Assembly (NCBI GenBank): GCA_032622095.1
Contig: CP136068.1
Location: forward strand, 181,230,796 to 181,294,795
Direction of reading: 5' to 3'
Length of the DNA stretch: 64,000 nt
From: Siphonodentalium dalli
Lineage: Eukaryota > Mollusca > Scaphopoda > Gadilida > Siphonodentaliidae
Part shown: in pieces, positions 11,248 through 22,772 of the stretch
Numbering within the stretch: the first letter of the stretch is position 1
Layout: every line of letters starts with the position of its first letter
Notes under the pieces: model-generated
What the model was told of the DNA's origin: nothing
Seen by the model: the letters and a program-made list of their open reading frames with translations, nothing else
The model's database searches: none
Translations under genes and position numbers: made by a program

Positions 11248-11874
11248 TCAAGTCGTTGCTGTATCAGTGTCGAATTCATCTGGTATAACTGGCCCTGTCA
11301 TTTGGGTAAATGGCGGAAGTGATACCTTTCGAAGTTTATATGACCAGCCAATCGGGTTAGTATTCAAGCTACTATCGGCGATGGAGGTCAGATTGTCGCT
11401 GGTAGCGGGTGGAGAGTAATCGTCATCTGAATCCTCTGATGACGAGAAACTGCAATCTCCGCTAAAATTGCTATCATCTCCCATTAACATGTCGATCACT
11501 TGCTGTTTCGAAAATTTTGCAGCCATATTGTTCGTAAATACTTAGAATGGTACCACTGATGTCTGTCCCCAATATAAACCCCAAGTAACACAGCATATGT
11601 CGCGCGCGATGCCCACGGTGCCACGTTTATTGTTATTAGATAGGCAAATAACGAGTTGACATAACCGGGCGGTCTCTATTAGAAACTAGCGGGGAGCATA
11701 GGGGCGAACCCATTAGTACAGTCTGGGCCTAGTGTGGCGCTCTAAAGCGCTTGTGGGGAAGTCTGGTAACGCGCTCTTATGCGCTTCTAGGGATATGCTG
11801 CGAGGCGTCCACAGGCGCTTATGGGGAAAATAGTGCAAAGCGTCCAGGGACGCTTATGGGAAGTAAAGAGTTAA
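11248..11874 (-). pseudogene. Remnant of a piggyBac-like transposon: 5' end and transposase N-terminus
   Basis: Minus strand: TTAACTCTTTACTTCCCATA at 11855-11874 is a typical TTAA-bounded piggyBac-like terminus. It is followed by four subterminal repeats of the type gcgctt-atgggga (about 11740-11860) and then an ORF of 92 codons (11248-11526). The ORF starts MAAKFSKQQVIDMLMGDDSN, has an acidic Ser/Asp run, then WSYKLRKV and PFTQMTGP. This acidic N-terminus before a PFT-G-P motif matches the pattern of piggyBac transposases. The DDD catalytic domain is absent: the ORF stops where sequence near the foldback element at 10214-11212 begins. Not functional. Confidence 0.65.
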
Positions 11875-12161
11875 CACATTAAAAATTATAAAATTGTTAA
11901 AGAATGTAAGAAAAAATGGTAGAAAGTGTTAAAATTTAGGCCAATGCATTCTCTTATATATGCGAGGCGACCTATGGTCGACTCGCATATATAAGAGAAT
12001 GCATTGGCACAGGGCATAACTGTAACCATCACAATGTGGTCAATGAGCCGGTTCCAATGATATCCATATTTGTATGGTTTTATTGAGACAGACCCAAGAT
12101 AATTTAGGCTGTTGCAGCTTTATTTGGCCGTTTTTGGCCTGTTTGTTGGGTAAAGGGTTAA
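11871..12161 (-). mobile_element. Solo left module of the TTAA hairpin MITE, copy D (291 bp)
   Basis: Read on the minus strand it starts TTAACCCTTTACCCAACA, continues through the 145-bp unique left segment and one 67-bp hairpin (11941-12007), and stops at the spacer's own gtgTTAA. It thus contains the left module only and ends at the TTAA that is internal in copies A, E and F. That TTAA (11871-11874) is shared with the end of the piggyBac-like remnant. Confidence 0.85.
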
Positions 12162-12687
12162 CAATGCCCGATCAATTGACTGACAATTTGTCGTAAATAG
12201 GTGACTAAAGCGATGGGAAGAAGGTTAACCAAAATTGACTGTCAAATTTGGTGTCAAATCACATGTGACATCTTTAATGGATGTACCACACTACTGAACA
12301 TGCGTGTACATGACATGCATCCACTGCATCTAGCACATATGCACCACTATATATACATATGGAATCAGTCTTTATACCTTGAGATAGAAAACTGCAATTA
12401 ACCCTTAATTTACCCTTCTCCCATCGGTTATAAAGGAAGTAATGGTATTGTCTATTATTCACTTGTTGGGGTGCTGAGACAAAACATAAAAACAAAATAT
12501 AAGTGCAGAAGGAATCCTAGTGGTTTGTGGGAGATGTTCAGATAATAAGTTGACCGTTTGTTGAACTTATTGTATGAATAACATATCATAATTATATTAA
12601 GGGAGTTACTGGTCAACGAAAGGGTTAACAATGGCTCATAATGGGCAACTTGTTTGATGTGATGACGTAATGGTTATGAATCATTAT

Positions 12688-12860
12688 TATCCCTTCCATG
12701 ACGGGAGCCACACCGGTACAGCGATAATGATTTCGCGCCAGTGCATTCTCTTATATACATGTATACGACTCTCCCCATGGGAAACTTGCATATATATATA
12801 TACTAAGAGAATGCATCAGCACAGGGTTTTCGCAAAATTTCAAGCAGCTCCAGTCTAGGA
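12688..12860. repeat. Older diverged hairpin element ('cccttccatgacgggagc' subfamily)
   Basis: Begins cccttccatgacgggagcc, has a diverged agtgcattctcttatata... hairpin and ends near tttcaagcagctccag. Relatives lie at 25680-25780, 35617-35745, 44685-44800 and 45858-45915. They share the hairpin with the TTAA MITE but have different flanks, so this looks like an older sister subfamily. Confidence 0.6.
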
Positions 12861-12895
12861 TTAAGCGCTAGGTGCATGTAGCATTGCGTTCTTAC

Positions 12896-12975
12896 CTCCA
12901 GCCTCCACGATAATTCCTAAGGTCAAGGTTGCCTTCACCTTCAATCTTACTGGCCCTATGCTTGTCAGCGTATAA
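12896..12975 (-). CDS. Internal exon just after the transmembrane exon
   Basis: An 80-nt exon with a strong acceptor, ctttgtttcag, and donor GGAG|GTAAGA. It reads in phase 0 after the transmembrane exon and carries two bases into the next exon. It encodes LYADKHRASKIEGEGNLDLR then NYRGGWR. The basic residues directly after the membrane helix fit a cytosolic juxtamembrane segment by the positive-inside rule. No family assignment. Confidence 0.8.
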
Positions 12976-13670
12976 CTGAAACAAAGACATTAACGTTGAG
13001 TTAACAGTTAACATTTTATCTTTATATTTAATTCAGTATAATATTTATTATAAACTTGACGATAAAAACTTTGAACAAGTGAAAAATCCACCGGCTTTGG
13101 TGACTTTTTCATCTGACTGATGATGATCCTGAACTAAAACAGTATTTGAAAATCAAATCTACTATTCTAATATTTCCGAAGATGATCGAACACCAGGTTG
13201 ATTTGAACGCTCAACTGGGTAAAACCGATCAACTTTCATTATGTTTATACGATTGTTTATATCGTTTGTGGTCGATGTTCTTCTAAAATGTTGAATATGG
13301 CGTTTTGGCATGAAAGCACTTAATTTGTTTTATATTTAGAATAATTATATGGATCCGATTAAATAAGTTTCTAAAATAACTTGTCAATGTTTCAAGTATA
13401 AATGGTATTTGTCAGAGAAAATAGTGTTCTAAAATGTTGTATTTGGGTTTACCATTATTTCTAAAATGTTGTATTTCTAATTTCGAAACTGTCAACTGTG
13501 AAAAAGAAAGTTAATATTTTATAATAGTTGTTATGTGAAGAATGAACATGCATGCAACGTTATTGGCAGATACCAATTATATTTCCGTAGATAACTGTTT
13601 TGGGGGGCTGACTTTTAGAAGCCTACTGACGATATAATATCTAGTACCGGTATATAAACCCATAATTTAC

Positions 13671-13799
13671 CTTTGTTAGAAGAACTATTATCACCATACT
13701 GATGACCAATCCAACCATGCTGCCGAAGATCAGGATTTTTGTCTGAAAACGGTTGTGTAGCTTATGTCCGCTGTGATGTGCTCCAGTCTGATTGTGGTG
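13671..13799 (-). CDS. Transmembrane exon of a single-pass membrane protein
   Basis: A 129-nt exon (43 codons) with acceptor tttttatgttag and donor AAAG|GTAAAT, open in phase 0. The first 20 residues are polar and rich in His (HHNQTGAHHSGHKLHNRFQT), a likely extracellular stalk. Next comes a hydrophobic segment of about 20 residues beginning ILIFGSMVGLVISMV and ending at a Lys. This is a single membrane helix, and a Lys/Arg-containing tail continues in the next exon. The four chained exons give a type I-like topology if a signal peptide lies upstream. The extracellular exons were not identified, so the ligand and family are unknown. Confidence 0.8.
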
Positions 13800-14084
13800 C
13801 TAACATAAAAATAGAATAAACATAGAACTCAATATCTTCAAATTATTATTAGAAACAAGATCATTTTAGATTAAATGAGAGAAATAACACAAATTGCACA
13901 GTCGTGTAAACAATTTATTGCCAATTTATGTAAGAAAAATTCAAATTCTGATATGTAACACTAGACTTGCCCCCTGTACCACACGAAACAAAATTCCATT
14001 CAGTGCCACATAAGCAGGCAACGCGGACGGTCGGAATTATATCGACACTCACTTCAATACTGCAACTATCTCAGTAAAGTTGAA

Positions 14085-16700
14085 AAACAGGAGATAAGTC
14101 AAGGATTTCGTATTGATGCTACAACTGATGTGGATGACACTTTCAGTTACAACTTTGATAGCTCCTTGGATTTCACTGACGACGAGGACGCACATCCCAA
14201 TGATTTCCACGGCGCGGTTACTGCTCCACCAGGACACATGACTCTCGCTCCTGAATATGATCCTTATTTTGATGTACCAGCTGTTAATTGTGACCCTTAT
14301 TCTGAATTATCAACTAAGAATCGTGTAAAACTATTCACTCGCTGCGTTCAATGTGTTTTACAACCACCATCTTCTATCCATTACATGTGACTCTGAAACT
14401 ACTTCCTCTCTTATTAAACATCCAGTACCTATTCAGATATAAAGCAAACCAAACATTCAGTCAGTCAAGCTGGCGGCAAAACAAACCTCAATGCATGTGG
14501 TGAAGTTCATTTGAAATTATTTCGAGGTTCATTGAAATTCTCTCTACAAGCCGTAACTACTAGTGGTTAAAGATTTTGATTGTGTTGCCTTTATTAAATG
14601 ACAATAATATTGTTCTAGATATTCCTCATGATAGAATTATTATCAATGTTCAGCACAATATTAACTCACAATTCATCTCTGTCTATACATTTACAGATGT
14701 TCGCCGGTGTAATACTTATTTGCTGAGAGCTAAAAAGCGTTGCATTATTCTATCTGATGAATGTTTGGAGCTCCCCAGCCCTCTTGACATTCATGATGAG
14801 GAGGAGGTTGCAATCGAGGCACGCACTGACAACCCTGCTGACAGTTGGCCATCACATACTACCACAACACCTATTGCTGGGTCAATTGGCATTCCAAACA
14901 CCTCTTCAGATCCCGTTTACATTAAGAAACACCAACACCTTGCACTGATCAGACTAACATGTGTTAAATCAGACAACACTAATCGCACTCCATGCATTTC
15001 CTCATCTATAATCAATACTCCAACCAATACATCAACTCACAATTCAAAGTGAACATATCAGCAACATTTCCATTGACCCTGACCACAAGTTATCACTTGC
15101 AGAGCGCCAATATTTCTCAGATCTCCACCATTCATATACTAATGTATTTAACCCTTGCATTTGCAAATACAATGATGCATCTGGTAAAATCCGTGCTTAT
15201 ATCAATATGGGTACTGTAACATCCACACCAAAAGGGTCGTTTGCCTATGACTATGTATACAAGTTCTGATATGAAATTGTTGCAAGACAAAATGGATGAA
15301 TTAGAGCAACTTGGTGTTTTGGCCAAGCCAGAGGATCTAGATATCAAGATCTAACATGTTTCACCAAACCTCTTAGTCAGGACACAAGACGGAGGTCATC
15401 GTCTTGTTAGTAACAAGTCGTTACAACCTTCAACACTACAGCTAGCTATACTAAACCTACTCCCAGTCGTGTTACCCACACATAGGATGTTTTTGCGTTT
15501 TCTTACTCAGAGTAAATTGATAATTAATAAAAACTGATATGACCAAACAATTTTTCCAACTCCCAATGGAACTCTCATCCATGAAGTATCTTGCTGTAGT
15601 TACATGTACACCAATACAAAGGTCTCCGGGTATACACTAGGGCTGACATGGGTATGCCAGGATCTACAGAGCAGCTCGACGAACGTTGTGATTTGTTACA
15701 TTCAGGTAAAGTCATGAAATTAGCCGATGATCTTTACATAGGTGGATCTGATCTTCCAAGTTTACGGGGAAGTTGGGAATGTGTTTTACAGAATTTCAAC
15801 AGAACAATCTTCGTTTGTCAGCTTTCAAAACCGGTATATATGCCCACTTGCAATTGCCATTATTGGTTGAATTTGGTCAGCAGTTTCTATCTCTGTTTCG
15901 CTTCATAAATTAACCCTCTCTCAACTTGTGAACCCCCCCCCCCCCCCAGTACTGTCAAGTCTCTTCGATCCTGGTCAGGTGCACACAATCATATGAATCC
16001 ATTCATCTTAATTAATTCACAGTGTTCATTGCTCTTGTCTCCATTTTATCAGATGACTGCTGTCAAACATTCTTATGAGAAGTTGGACTGGACGTATTTG
16101 GCCTCATGTGTGAAGCTCTCAAGGAACCTATCATCATTCACAAACCTTGAGATCAGCTTGTCATTACTTGTGACGAGCTGTCAGAGATGGCGGTATGGGG
16201 TCAGTGTTGCAAGTCGTACAGAATGACACAACTCTGCTTGCAGGCTATTTATCGGCTAAACTCAAAACACATCGGCTTAAATGGCCAATTGTGGAATAGA
16301 GGCCTTGGCTATTAGTACAACAACTAGTCATTGGGGGTCCACATATTTTCGAAACAAACCATAACACCCAGATCTTAACTGATTCAAGGCCCTGTGTATT
16401 GGCTTTCAATAGGCTGTCAAGAGGTGAATTGTCCACCGGTGCCACAATCTCTAATTTATATCAACACTGAGTCGTTTCAATGTCTCTATCAAACACATTT
16501 CAGGTGTTTCCAATGTGTCCTCAGACTATCTCAGTCGTAACTCAAATGAATGCCCTACCGCCAGTTGTCAAATTTGCCAGTTCATATCTAATATTGAAAC
16601 TTCTGCCGTTTCCGTGCTTTAACAATTTGCGACCAATTGCTCACAGAGGGGATACCAATTCGAGAGCAATACACGGCCGGAAGTCACATGATTTTTCACC
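14085..16700 (+). pseudogene. Decayed Ty3/gypsy-like retrotransposon pol
   Basis: Pieces of a pol polyprotein in several plus-strand frames, broken by many stops and frameshifts. In order: an acidic spacer (14130-14390); a retropepsin-flank segment (14576-15052); an RT start with KLSLAERQYF and ELEQLGVL (15060-15340); an RT core containing LADDLYIGG near 15720, the catalytic Asp pair; and an RNase H end with SRFNVSIKHISG and a CQICQF motif (about 16470-16590). No integrase and no LTR were recognised. The LADD and CQICQF signatures are familiar from invertebrate gypsy-like elements. It lies upstream of the minus-strand membrane-protein exons, probably in an intron. Dead copy. Confidence 0.75.
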
Positions 16701-16799
16701 CTATTTTATGAGCCGTGGCAGATCGCGATTCGAAATTCGGTTTCATGGTATTTTAATAATTAATGACGTCATACACGTCTAAAGATGAAAAGCAACAAC

Positions 16800-17800
16800 G
16801 GGCCCGTGGCGCGTTGTGGTTGCTATAATTATATTTCTCAACTTATCCCGTAGAAGGATCGGAAGTTCGTGGTTAAGTTATTGGCAAATTAATAAAGGTT
16901 CATGTTATCCAGTTTCATTGTGTTACACATTTTGAATTTATCTCTTAATTGTTAGTATTGTAACCACTTACATTACCAGAAATATTGGATATTTTGTTCT
17001 TTATATTTTTCAAGTAAAATGGAACTATATTTCGTAGCAAAGGTGTTTATTGTTTTGATCTGTCTTAAATGTGTCACACTGGTGTGTTTTTGGACCAAAT
17101 TTATTAAGATGACTTGCAAAATGGCAATAGAATTTGGTAAACAGTTTTGTTTTCACATATATCCCGAACATTAATCTCTGCTGTTTCGAAAGGGTAGCAA
17201 ATTGTGACTCACTTGGTTACTAAACATGTTAATTAATCAATTGATAACTAAATGTTCTATTCTGGTTGTCCCAGTACCTTATGAGGCATGACAAATTTTA
17301 AATGATGCAGTATGGATTTTTGCCGAAAACTTCTGTTGGGATTCTGGCCATGTTTTTGAAAGGACATGGGCAGAACTTTCAAACATTGTTTTAACCGAGT
17401 AAGGCTAAATTTTGACACAGTAGGTACAATAGGACCCACAATATATGCTATTAACATCCTTTTTCCTCACCAGTACATATTGGGTACATGAAAATGAGGT
17501 CCCACCAGCCCATGGAATAGTACAGTTCACCCGGTCTAAGACCACTATATATAGCTACATTCTGGCGCAATGATGTTAACTTTTTTGTTCTTTTCATTTA
17601 GACTTGGATTTATGTAATACTATTAATTTCACAACAACCTTTTGGCTTTATTAATAAACTCACATGTGCATCCGTCTTCTCGAACATATTCCTGTTGCCT
17701 AATTCTCCACCTGGAACAAAGTTTTGGTGACTGAATCTATGTAAGCATTACACCTTTTAGGAGGTGTGTGTTTCCCCCTGTATGTATAGGATAATGGCTG
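16800..17800. other. No gene recognised
   Basis: AT-rich sequence downstream of the gypsy-like remnant. No exon, splice pair or named repeat could be supported. Confidence 0.4.
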
Positions 17801-17801
17801 A

Positions 17802-17878
17802 AAACTGTACATTATTTTAGGGAATTGATCGATCGAGGCCGTAGCCCGATCGTTCCATTCCCTGAAATAATGTAGTTT
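17802..17878. repeat. Short foldback hairpin
   Basis: tacattattttagggaattg pairs with ccctgaaataatgta around a gatcgatcg...cgatcg core. The arms are about 30 nt with a few mismatches. Confidence 0.65.
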
Positions 17879-18289
17879 GAAGCTATTATCTGACTTAAAA
17901 CATGGCCGAGTCCATTTGTTTGATGGGTCACATCTTATCAGAATGGATTAACCCGAAATTGGGCGAAGACACATGCGTTGTGCCAATGTGTTCAGCCTTA
18001 TCCACTCGCTCATTGGCTGCACGGATGGCGTGACATCTTAACCAATTGTCAACTTAATGGACAGGCAGTACCTATTGCGTTTCCGACCGTTGAATGAACA
18101 CGACGTACCGACAATGAGCTCTTTCTGCGATAGATTTACGAATATCATCGGGAGTTTGCCCTTACATTTCGGCATTTGTATTAAATTATTTATGCGGCAT
18201 ATTTCGGATTTTGCGGAGAATTATACATTGAATGACAGATCGGTGTGAGCGGTGTGCATCATCGGAGATTTGCCGATATTGTAATTTGA

Positions 18290-18372
18290 GAACGCGGGTA
18301 ATACCACAGGGGCCTGTAACGCGCTCCGCTGTCCGCCCCCTTTTGCACTGCCGATATACGCCGCTCTATATA
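18290..18372 (+). repeat. GC-rich dispersed repeat shared with 47555-47640
   Basis: The stretch from ccacaggggcctgtaacgcg through cgctgtccgcccccttttgc to cgccgctctatatacgcgcc recurs in inverted orientation near 47555-47625 with few changes. It is strikingly GC-rich against its surroundings. Its class is not recognised. Confidence 0.7.
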
Positions 18373-18864
18373 CGCGCCTTCTTCGCGTTAATGGAACATT
18401 ATATAGACAAGGGTAACTGTAGAAATTCAACGTTTCACCATCGCTCGGGAGTCGCACAAATTTAGCCCATTCACCCCAGTAATGATAACGATATATACAC
18501 GGATGGAACGGCAAAGAATTCATCTTTCAATAAATACCACAAACTCCCATCAGAAACATTCATACACGTTGCATTTGATAAAATTTTAACCACCGAATAT
18601 TGTCTCCGGAGGGCGTATTTTTTTGGTTTGATCCGGCTCAGACAGCAATGTCGGACATGTGTCTCTAAATTCACCACCTATACAGTTTACTATCATTAAA
18701 AATGGGTCAAACGATCAACTAAATATCTGGAACTTAGTGATTTCTTGTCGGCCAATAATTTATTTACTCATACAAATCAACACATTGTCAGTAAACAATT
18801 CTAATAGAGGAGAAATCTGTCGATAATTCCAACTTTAAAAAAGATATTTGTCAAGTGACACAGT

Positions 18865-18975
18865 TCCTAATTTTAATATTCATTGTGACCTGACCTTTCC
18901 ATGACTGACATAGTAGAAACAGCCAATCACCGATCAGTGTTAGAATCGAGGTCAGGTCATAATGAATATTAAAAT
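18865..18975. repeat. Foldback element
   Basis: attttaatattcattgtgac on the left is mirrored by aatgaatattaaaat on the right, with ctgacct/aggtcag continuing the stem. The spacer is about 55 nt. Confidence 0.65.
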
Positions 18976-19220
18976 GAGGACCTCGATAGCCGTCCATTAG
19001 ATTGGATATTGAGCGTCCGTTATAAAAATAATGGATCGTTGTATGTAGAATAATGTACGATCTCGACAATAACCATCCGTTATCCTATAAACTGGACTCG
19101 ATGAACAAAGGAGTGACGTCTATTTTAACTCTGGTACCGTATATTCAATTTACACAAAAATGCGTCTGGCTGACTTCAAATTATCGGTGTTGAATGAGTC
19201 ACTGCGAATAAGTCTCCTAA

Positions 19221-19905
19221 ACACATTTCATCGGTGTTGAGTGTTGTTCTTATTGCTCACTCTCTATGTGCTGTATATAAACAAACGCTCGACTCACATA
19301 ATTATCACATAATGTGTGTTTTTGAGGATAATTATCTTTTTGTTAGGCAAAAACAAATTATGAATTAAACGGAGAATACAATGGTCGAAAAATTGCACAT
19401 ATACTAACCACGTCCTTGTAAGCCTAAACGTTTCAACAGTCAAGCGAAAAAACCCATGAAAACTACTGGAGCAGACTGACTGGAGCAGTCATATTTCAGT
19501 AGCCTGGTCTGTATAATATAGAAAAGTAGGATCTGTCTGTCTGTTCGGATTTTTCTCCCAGACACATTTCATCGGTGTTGAGTGTTGTTCTTATTGCTCA
19601 CTCTCTATGTGCTGTATATAAACAAACGCTCGACTCACATAATTATCACATAATGTGTGTTTTTGAGGATAATTATCTTTTTGTTAGGCAAAAACAAATT
19701 ATGAATTAAACGGAGAATACAATGGTCGAAAAATTGCACATATACTAACCACGTCCTTGTAAGCCTAAACGTTTCAACAGTCAAGCGAAAAAACCCATGA
19801 AAACTACTGGAGCAGACTGACTGGAGCAGTCATATTTCAGTAGCCTGGTCTGTATAATATAGAAAAGTAGGATCTGTCTGTCTGTTCGGATTTTTCTCCC
19901 AGACC
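19221..19905. repeat. Fresh 341-bp tandem duplication
   Basis: The segment beginning acacatttcatcggtgttga at 19221 restarts at 19562. I see no difference between the two 341-bp copies. Each ends in the Helitron-like word tcggatttttctcccagac. Confidence 0.9.
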
Positions 19906-20410
19906 GATTTCAATATGATTTGGTGTTGTGACTCGGGGTATCCCGGCGGAGGTTAACGGCGTTAGTTTTTCAAAATTGTGATTTAAAACAATTTAATTCA
20001 ATAAATACAAACAAAAAACAAACAAAAAATTTAAATAGGTCCAATATGAACCTATTTGCAAGAGGATATCTTGCAGCACCATGTTCACGCTCTTTATAAT
20101 GTGTTTTCATTGTGGCCCGCGCTATCCAAAGGAATAACGGGTATAAGTCCACTATTGGCTTATTGTAAAATCAAATAAGTCTAATATAAACCAACGCCAA
20201 AATTTAGGTCAAATAATATGAACATATTTGCACAAGGATATATTGAAGTAGCATATCTTCTGTATATTAGTCTAATATAAACCAATTCCAAACTTTTGGT
20301 CCAATATGAACGTGTATATGGGCTTATCCCAGAATCAAATAATGTCAATATTTAGGTCCAATATTAACCTATTTGCACGAGGATATAAGTTGAAGTAGCA
20401 TATTATATAA

Positions 20411-21116
20411 TCTATCTATATATAAAACTAGCTGATGTGCCCGACTTCGTCCGGGCTATTCAGGGATTCCTTTCTGTTCTTTGTGCGGTCCAGAAACATG
20501 CCTATATGAGCGAGGCCAAGGTCAAGGACATGGTCGCACGTGAAATTGGACCCGCCCTGGCCCATTTTCGAGTCTATAACACACATACATATACACACAG
20601 ACAGACAGAAGTTCCAAAATATATAAGAGAAGAGTCTATCTGTGCGCAATTTTCTCCCAGACTGCTGGTCCTATTTCAACCAAATGGTATGGTATGGTAA
20701 TTCGGGGTTCACTGGCGGAGTTTATAACGGCGTTAGTATTTCAAAATTTTGATTTCAAAATATTTAATTAAATAAATAAAAAAACACGCAAATTAAAATA
20801 AGCTCACTTTGAGCCTATTTCAGAATCAAATAAATGTGAATATTTAGGTTCAATATGATCCTATTTGCAGACCGGATGTACGATCTTTATATATGTGTTT
20901 TCACTGTGGCCCGTGCCATCCAACATAATTACGGGTGTAAGTCTACTATGGGCTTATTTCAAAATCAAATAAGTTGAATATGAACCTATGTGAATATTGA
21001 GGTCCAAATGTGTGCAATCAGGTCCCACAGACCCCTAGCGCAAAAAAGGGGCTGAATGCCCCCGTGGCCCCTCCGACGCTGAATAAAGGCTCACGAAGGA
21101 AGCCTTTTTCAGCTAG
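20411..21116 (+). mobile_element. Non-autonomous Helitron-like element (about 706 bp)
   Basis: The 5' end is TCTATCTATATATAAAACTA after an A. The 3' end has the hairpin aaaggct...agccttt followed by tttcagCTAG and a T. A 5' TC, a 3' CTRR tail and a short hairpin just before it are the structural hallmarks of Helitrons, which insert between A and T. The interior has tcttctcccagact-type and taataaat-type words, but no Rep/helicase coding. Related 3' ends occur at 22490-22577, 48979-49012 and 50890-50912. Confidence 0.65.
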
Positions 21117-21577
21117 TATACACATAAAAAGTAGGAGCTGTCTATTTGTCTGTCTGTCTGTTCAGATTTTTCTCCCAGACCCCTGGACCAATCTCAACCA
21201 ATTTTGTGTGGTGACTCGAGGTACGAGGTTATAACAGCATTAGTTTGTGATTGTTTTTATGTAAACAATGTTATTTAAATAAATAAATATAAATATTGTT
21301 TTAATTAGCTCACTATGCACTTATTTCAGAATAAAGTAAGTCCAATATGAACCTATTGAAATATCTAGGTCCAATATGAACCTATTTGCACGAGGACATG
21401 CACAGAACACACACCGGTACCTTGGCAAAAGATCAGTGGATAATACAAATTATTCCACACCCATTGACGTGAGTCACATGTATTCAACGGAATCCCAGAC
21501 ATTGAATACATATTAGTGTATACCCAGGGATGGATCCAGGGTATGATCCCCCCATAATTACTGGTTATTTGTCACGC

Positions 21578-22103
21578 TTAAAGGGGTACTGTACGCCATT
21601 TTCATTAAATTTCCGGTGACAACAACGATCTAATATCGATAATATATAGAAACATACGTAATTTGAGTCGAAGATGTATTCTGTAAACGCTCAGGTTAAT
21701 AGGCTATCTTAAAATTTAATAATTTAAAAGTTAATAATTTGATATAAATTGAATTTATGACTGGAGCCATAAAATGGCGTCAATTAAATTACGAATTACC
21801 GTAATCAAAAATACGGGGAGAACACTCAAGCCACTCACTGACTAGCGACGATACAATAACTGAAATGATTATATGGGACTAGTATGCATATAATATAACT
21901 TTTATTTGATTCATTTGGTTGAAAACTTTACAAAAATTACTCGACAACGACAATTTGTATTTTTGAATTCCGGTAAATTTGTCATCCGTAACACTACTTC
22001 GTACTCAACAGACTTTCAAATAATGGAAAAATTGTTACCTTATTCTCCGACTCGGAGACTATAGAAACCAACAACAACATTTGGCGTACAGTACCCCTTT
22101 AAA
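21578..22103. mobile_element. MITE with 'ttaaaggggtactgtacgcc' inverted ends
   Basis: The left end, ttaaaggggtactgtacgcc, is mirrored by the right end, ggcgtacagtacccctttaa. The element is about 526 bp with no ORF. The TTAA-containing tips suggest a TTAA target-site superfamily, but the family is not certain. Confidence 0.8.
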
Positions 22104-22208
22104 TCACAATTAATGTACCTATAGTAACAATGGAGGTGACATTCATGGATTTAACATATTTAACTGAACGGTGTTGAATATATACAGAACACAACTTGCA
22201 TCATAATT

Positions 22209-22322
22209 TCGAATCTTTTATCGAACTCGTTGCGGACGGCGCAAAGTTATATTTCGCTCTCGCTACGCTCTCGCGAAATATATCCTTGCGCCATCCGCAA
22301 CTCATTCGATAAAAGATTCTCG
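22209..22322. repeat. Foldback element with 'gaatcttttatcga' arms
   Basis: gaatcttttatcgaactcgt pairs with cattcgataaaagattc, and the stem continues through tgcggacggcgcaa/ttgcgccatccgca to a tcgctctcgctacgctctcg core. The inverted repeat is about 114 bp. Confidence 0.85.
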
Positions 22323-22489
22323 ATTAAGATGCGCGTTGTGTTCTGGCTATGTCTCGGAGCTTTTTTCTTCAAATGGTTGTATATCATTATTATGGAATAT
22401 ATTGTATGTAATGTGATCTGGTGATTCGAAAATTAAGTGGGCCTTTATAATAAAATGTTTAACTGGACACAGGCCCCTAACGCACACAC

Positions 22490-22577
22490 AAAAGAGGCCA
22501 CATACCCCTTTGTGCAGGGGCTGCATTTTCCTCCGAAGCTGAATAAAGGTTCCCGAAGGGAGCGTGTTTCAGCTCGT
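22490..22577 (+). repeat. Helitron-like 3' end fragment
   Basis: caggcccctaacgcacac ... gaataaaggttcccgaaggg then gtttcagctcg. It matches the 3' end of the element at 20411-21116, but the terminal CTAG has become CTCG. Confidence 0.55.
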
Positions 22578-22772
22578 CTAACATATTACTTGTGTTAGTG
22601 ATCGATACAGGATGTCTGATGTAAAGATGTCAGTCGGATAGTTCTAAGATGCATAATTTCAGGAAGGTAATATATAGCTGTTCGTATTTTAGATTTATCC
22701 AATTTTTGGGTACGTGTCCCAGATCGCCACATCCCTGACAACAGAATGTATATCACAAGAACGGTTTACAAA

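Noticed and set aside
22690-22760. Minus-strand CCHC-like knuckle QGCGDLGHVPKNW
   Set aside because: The last Cys is Trp, the reading frame differs from the adjacent ORF, and no gag sequence surrounds it.
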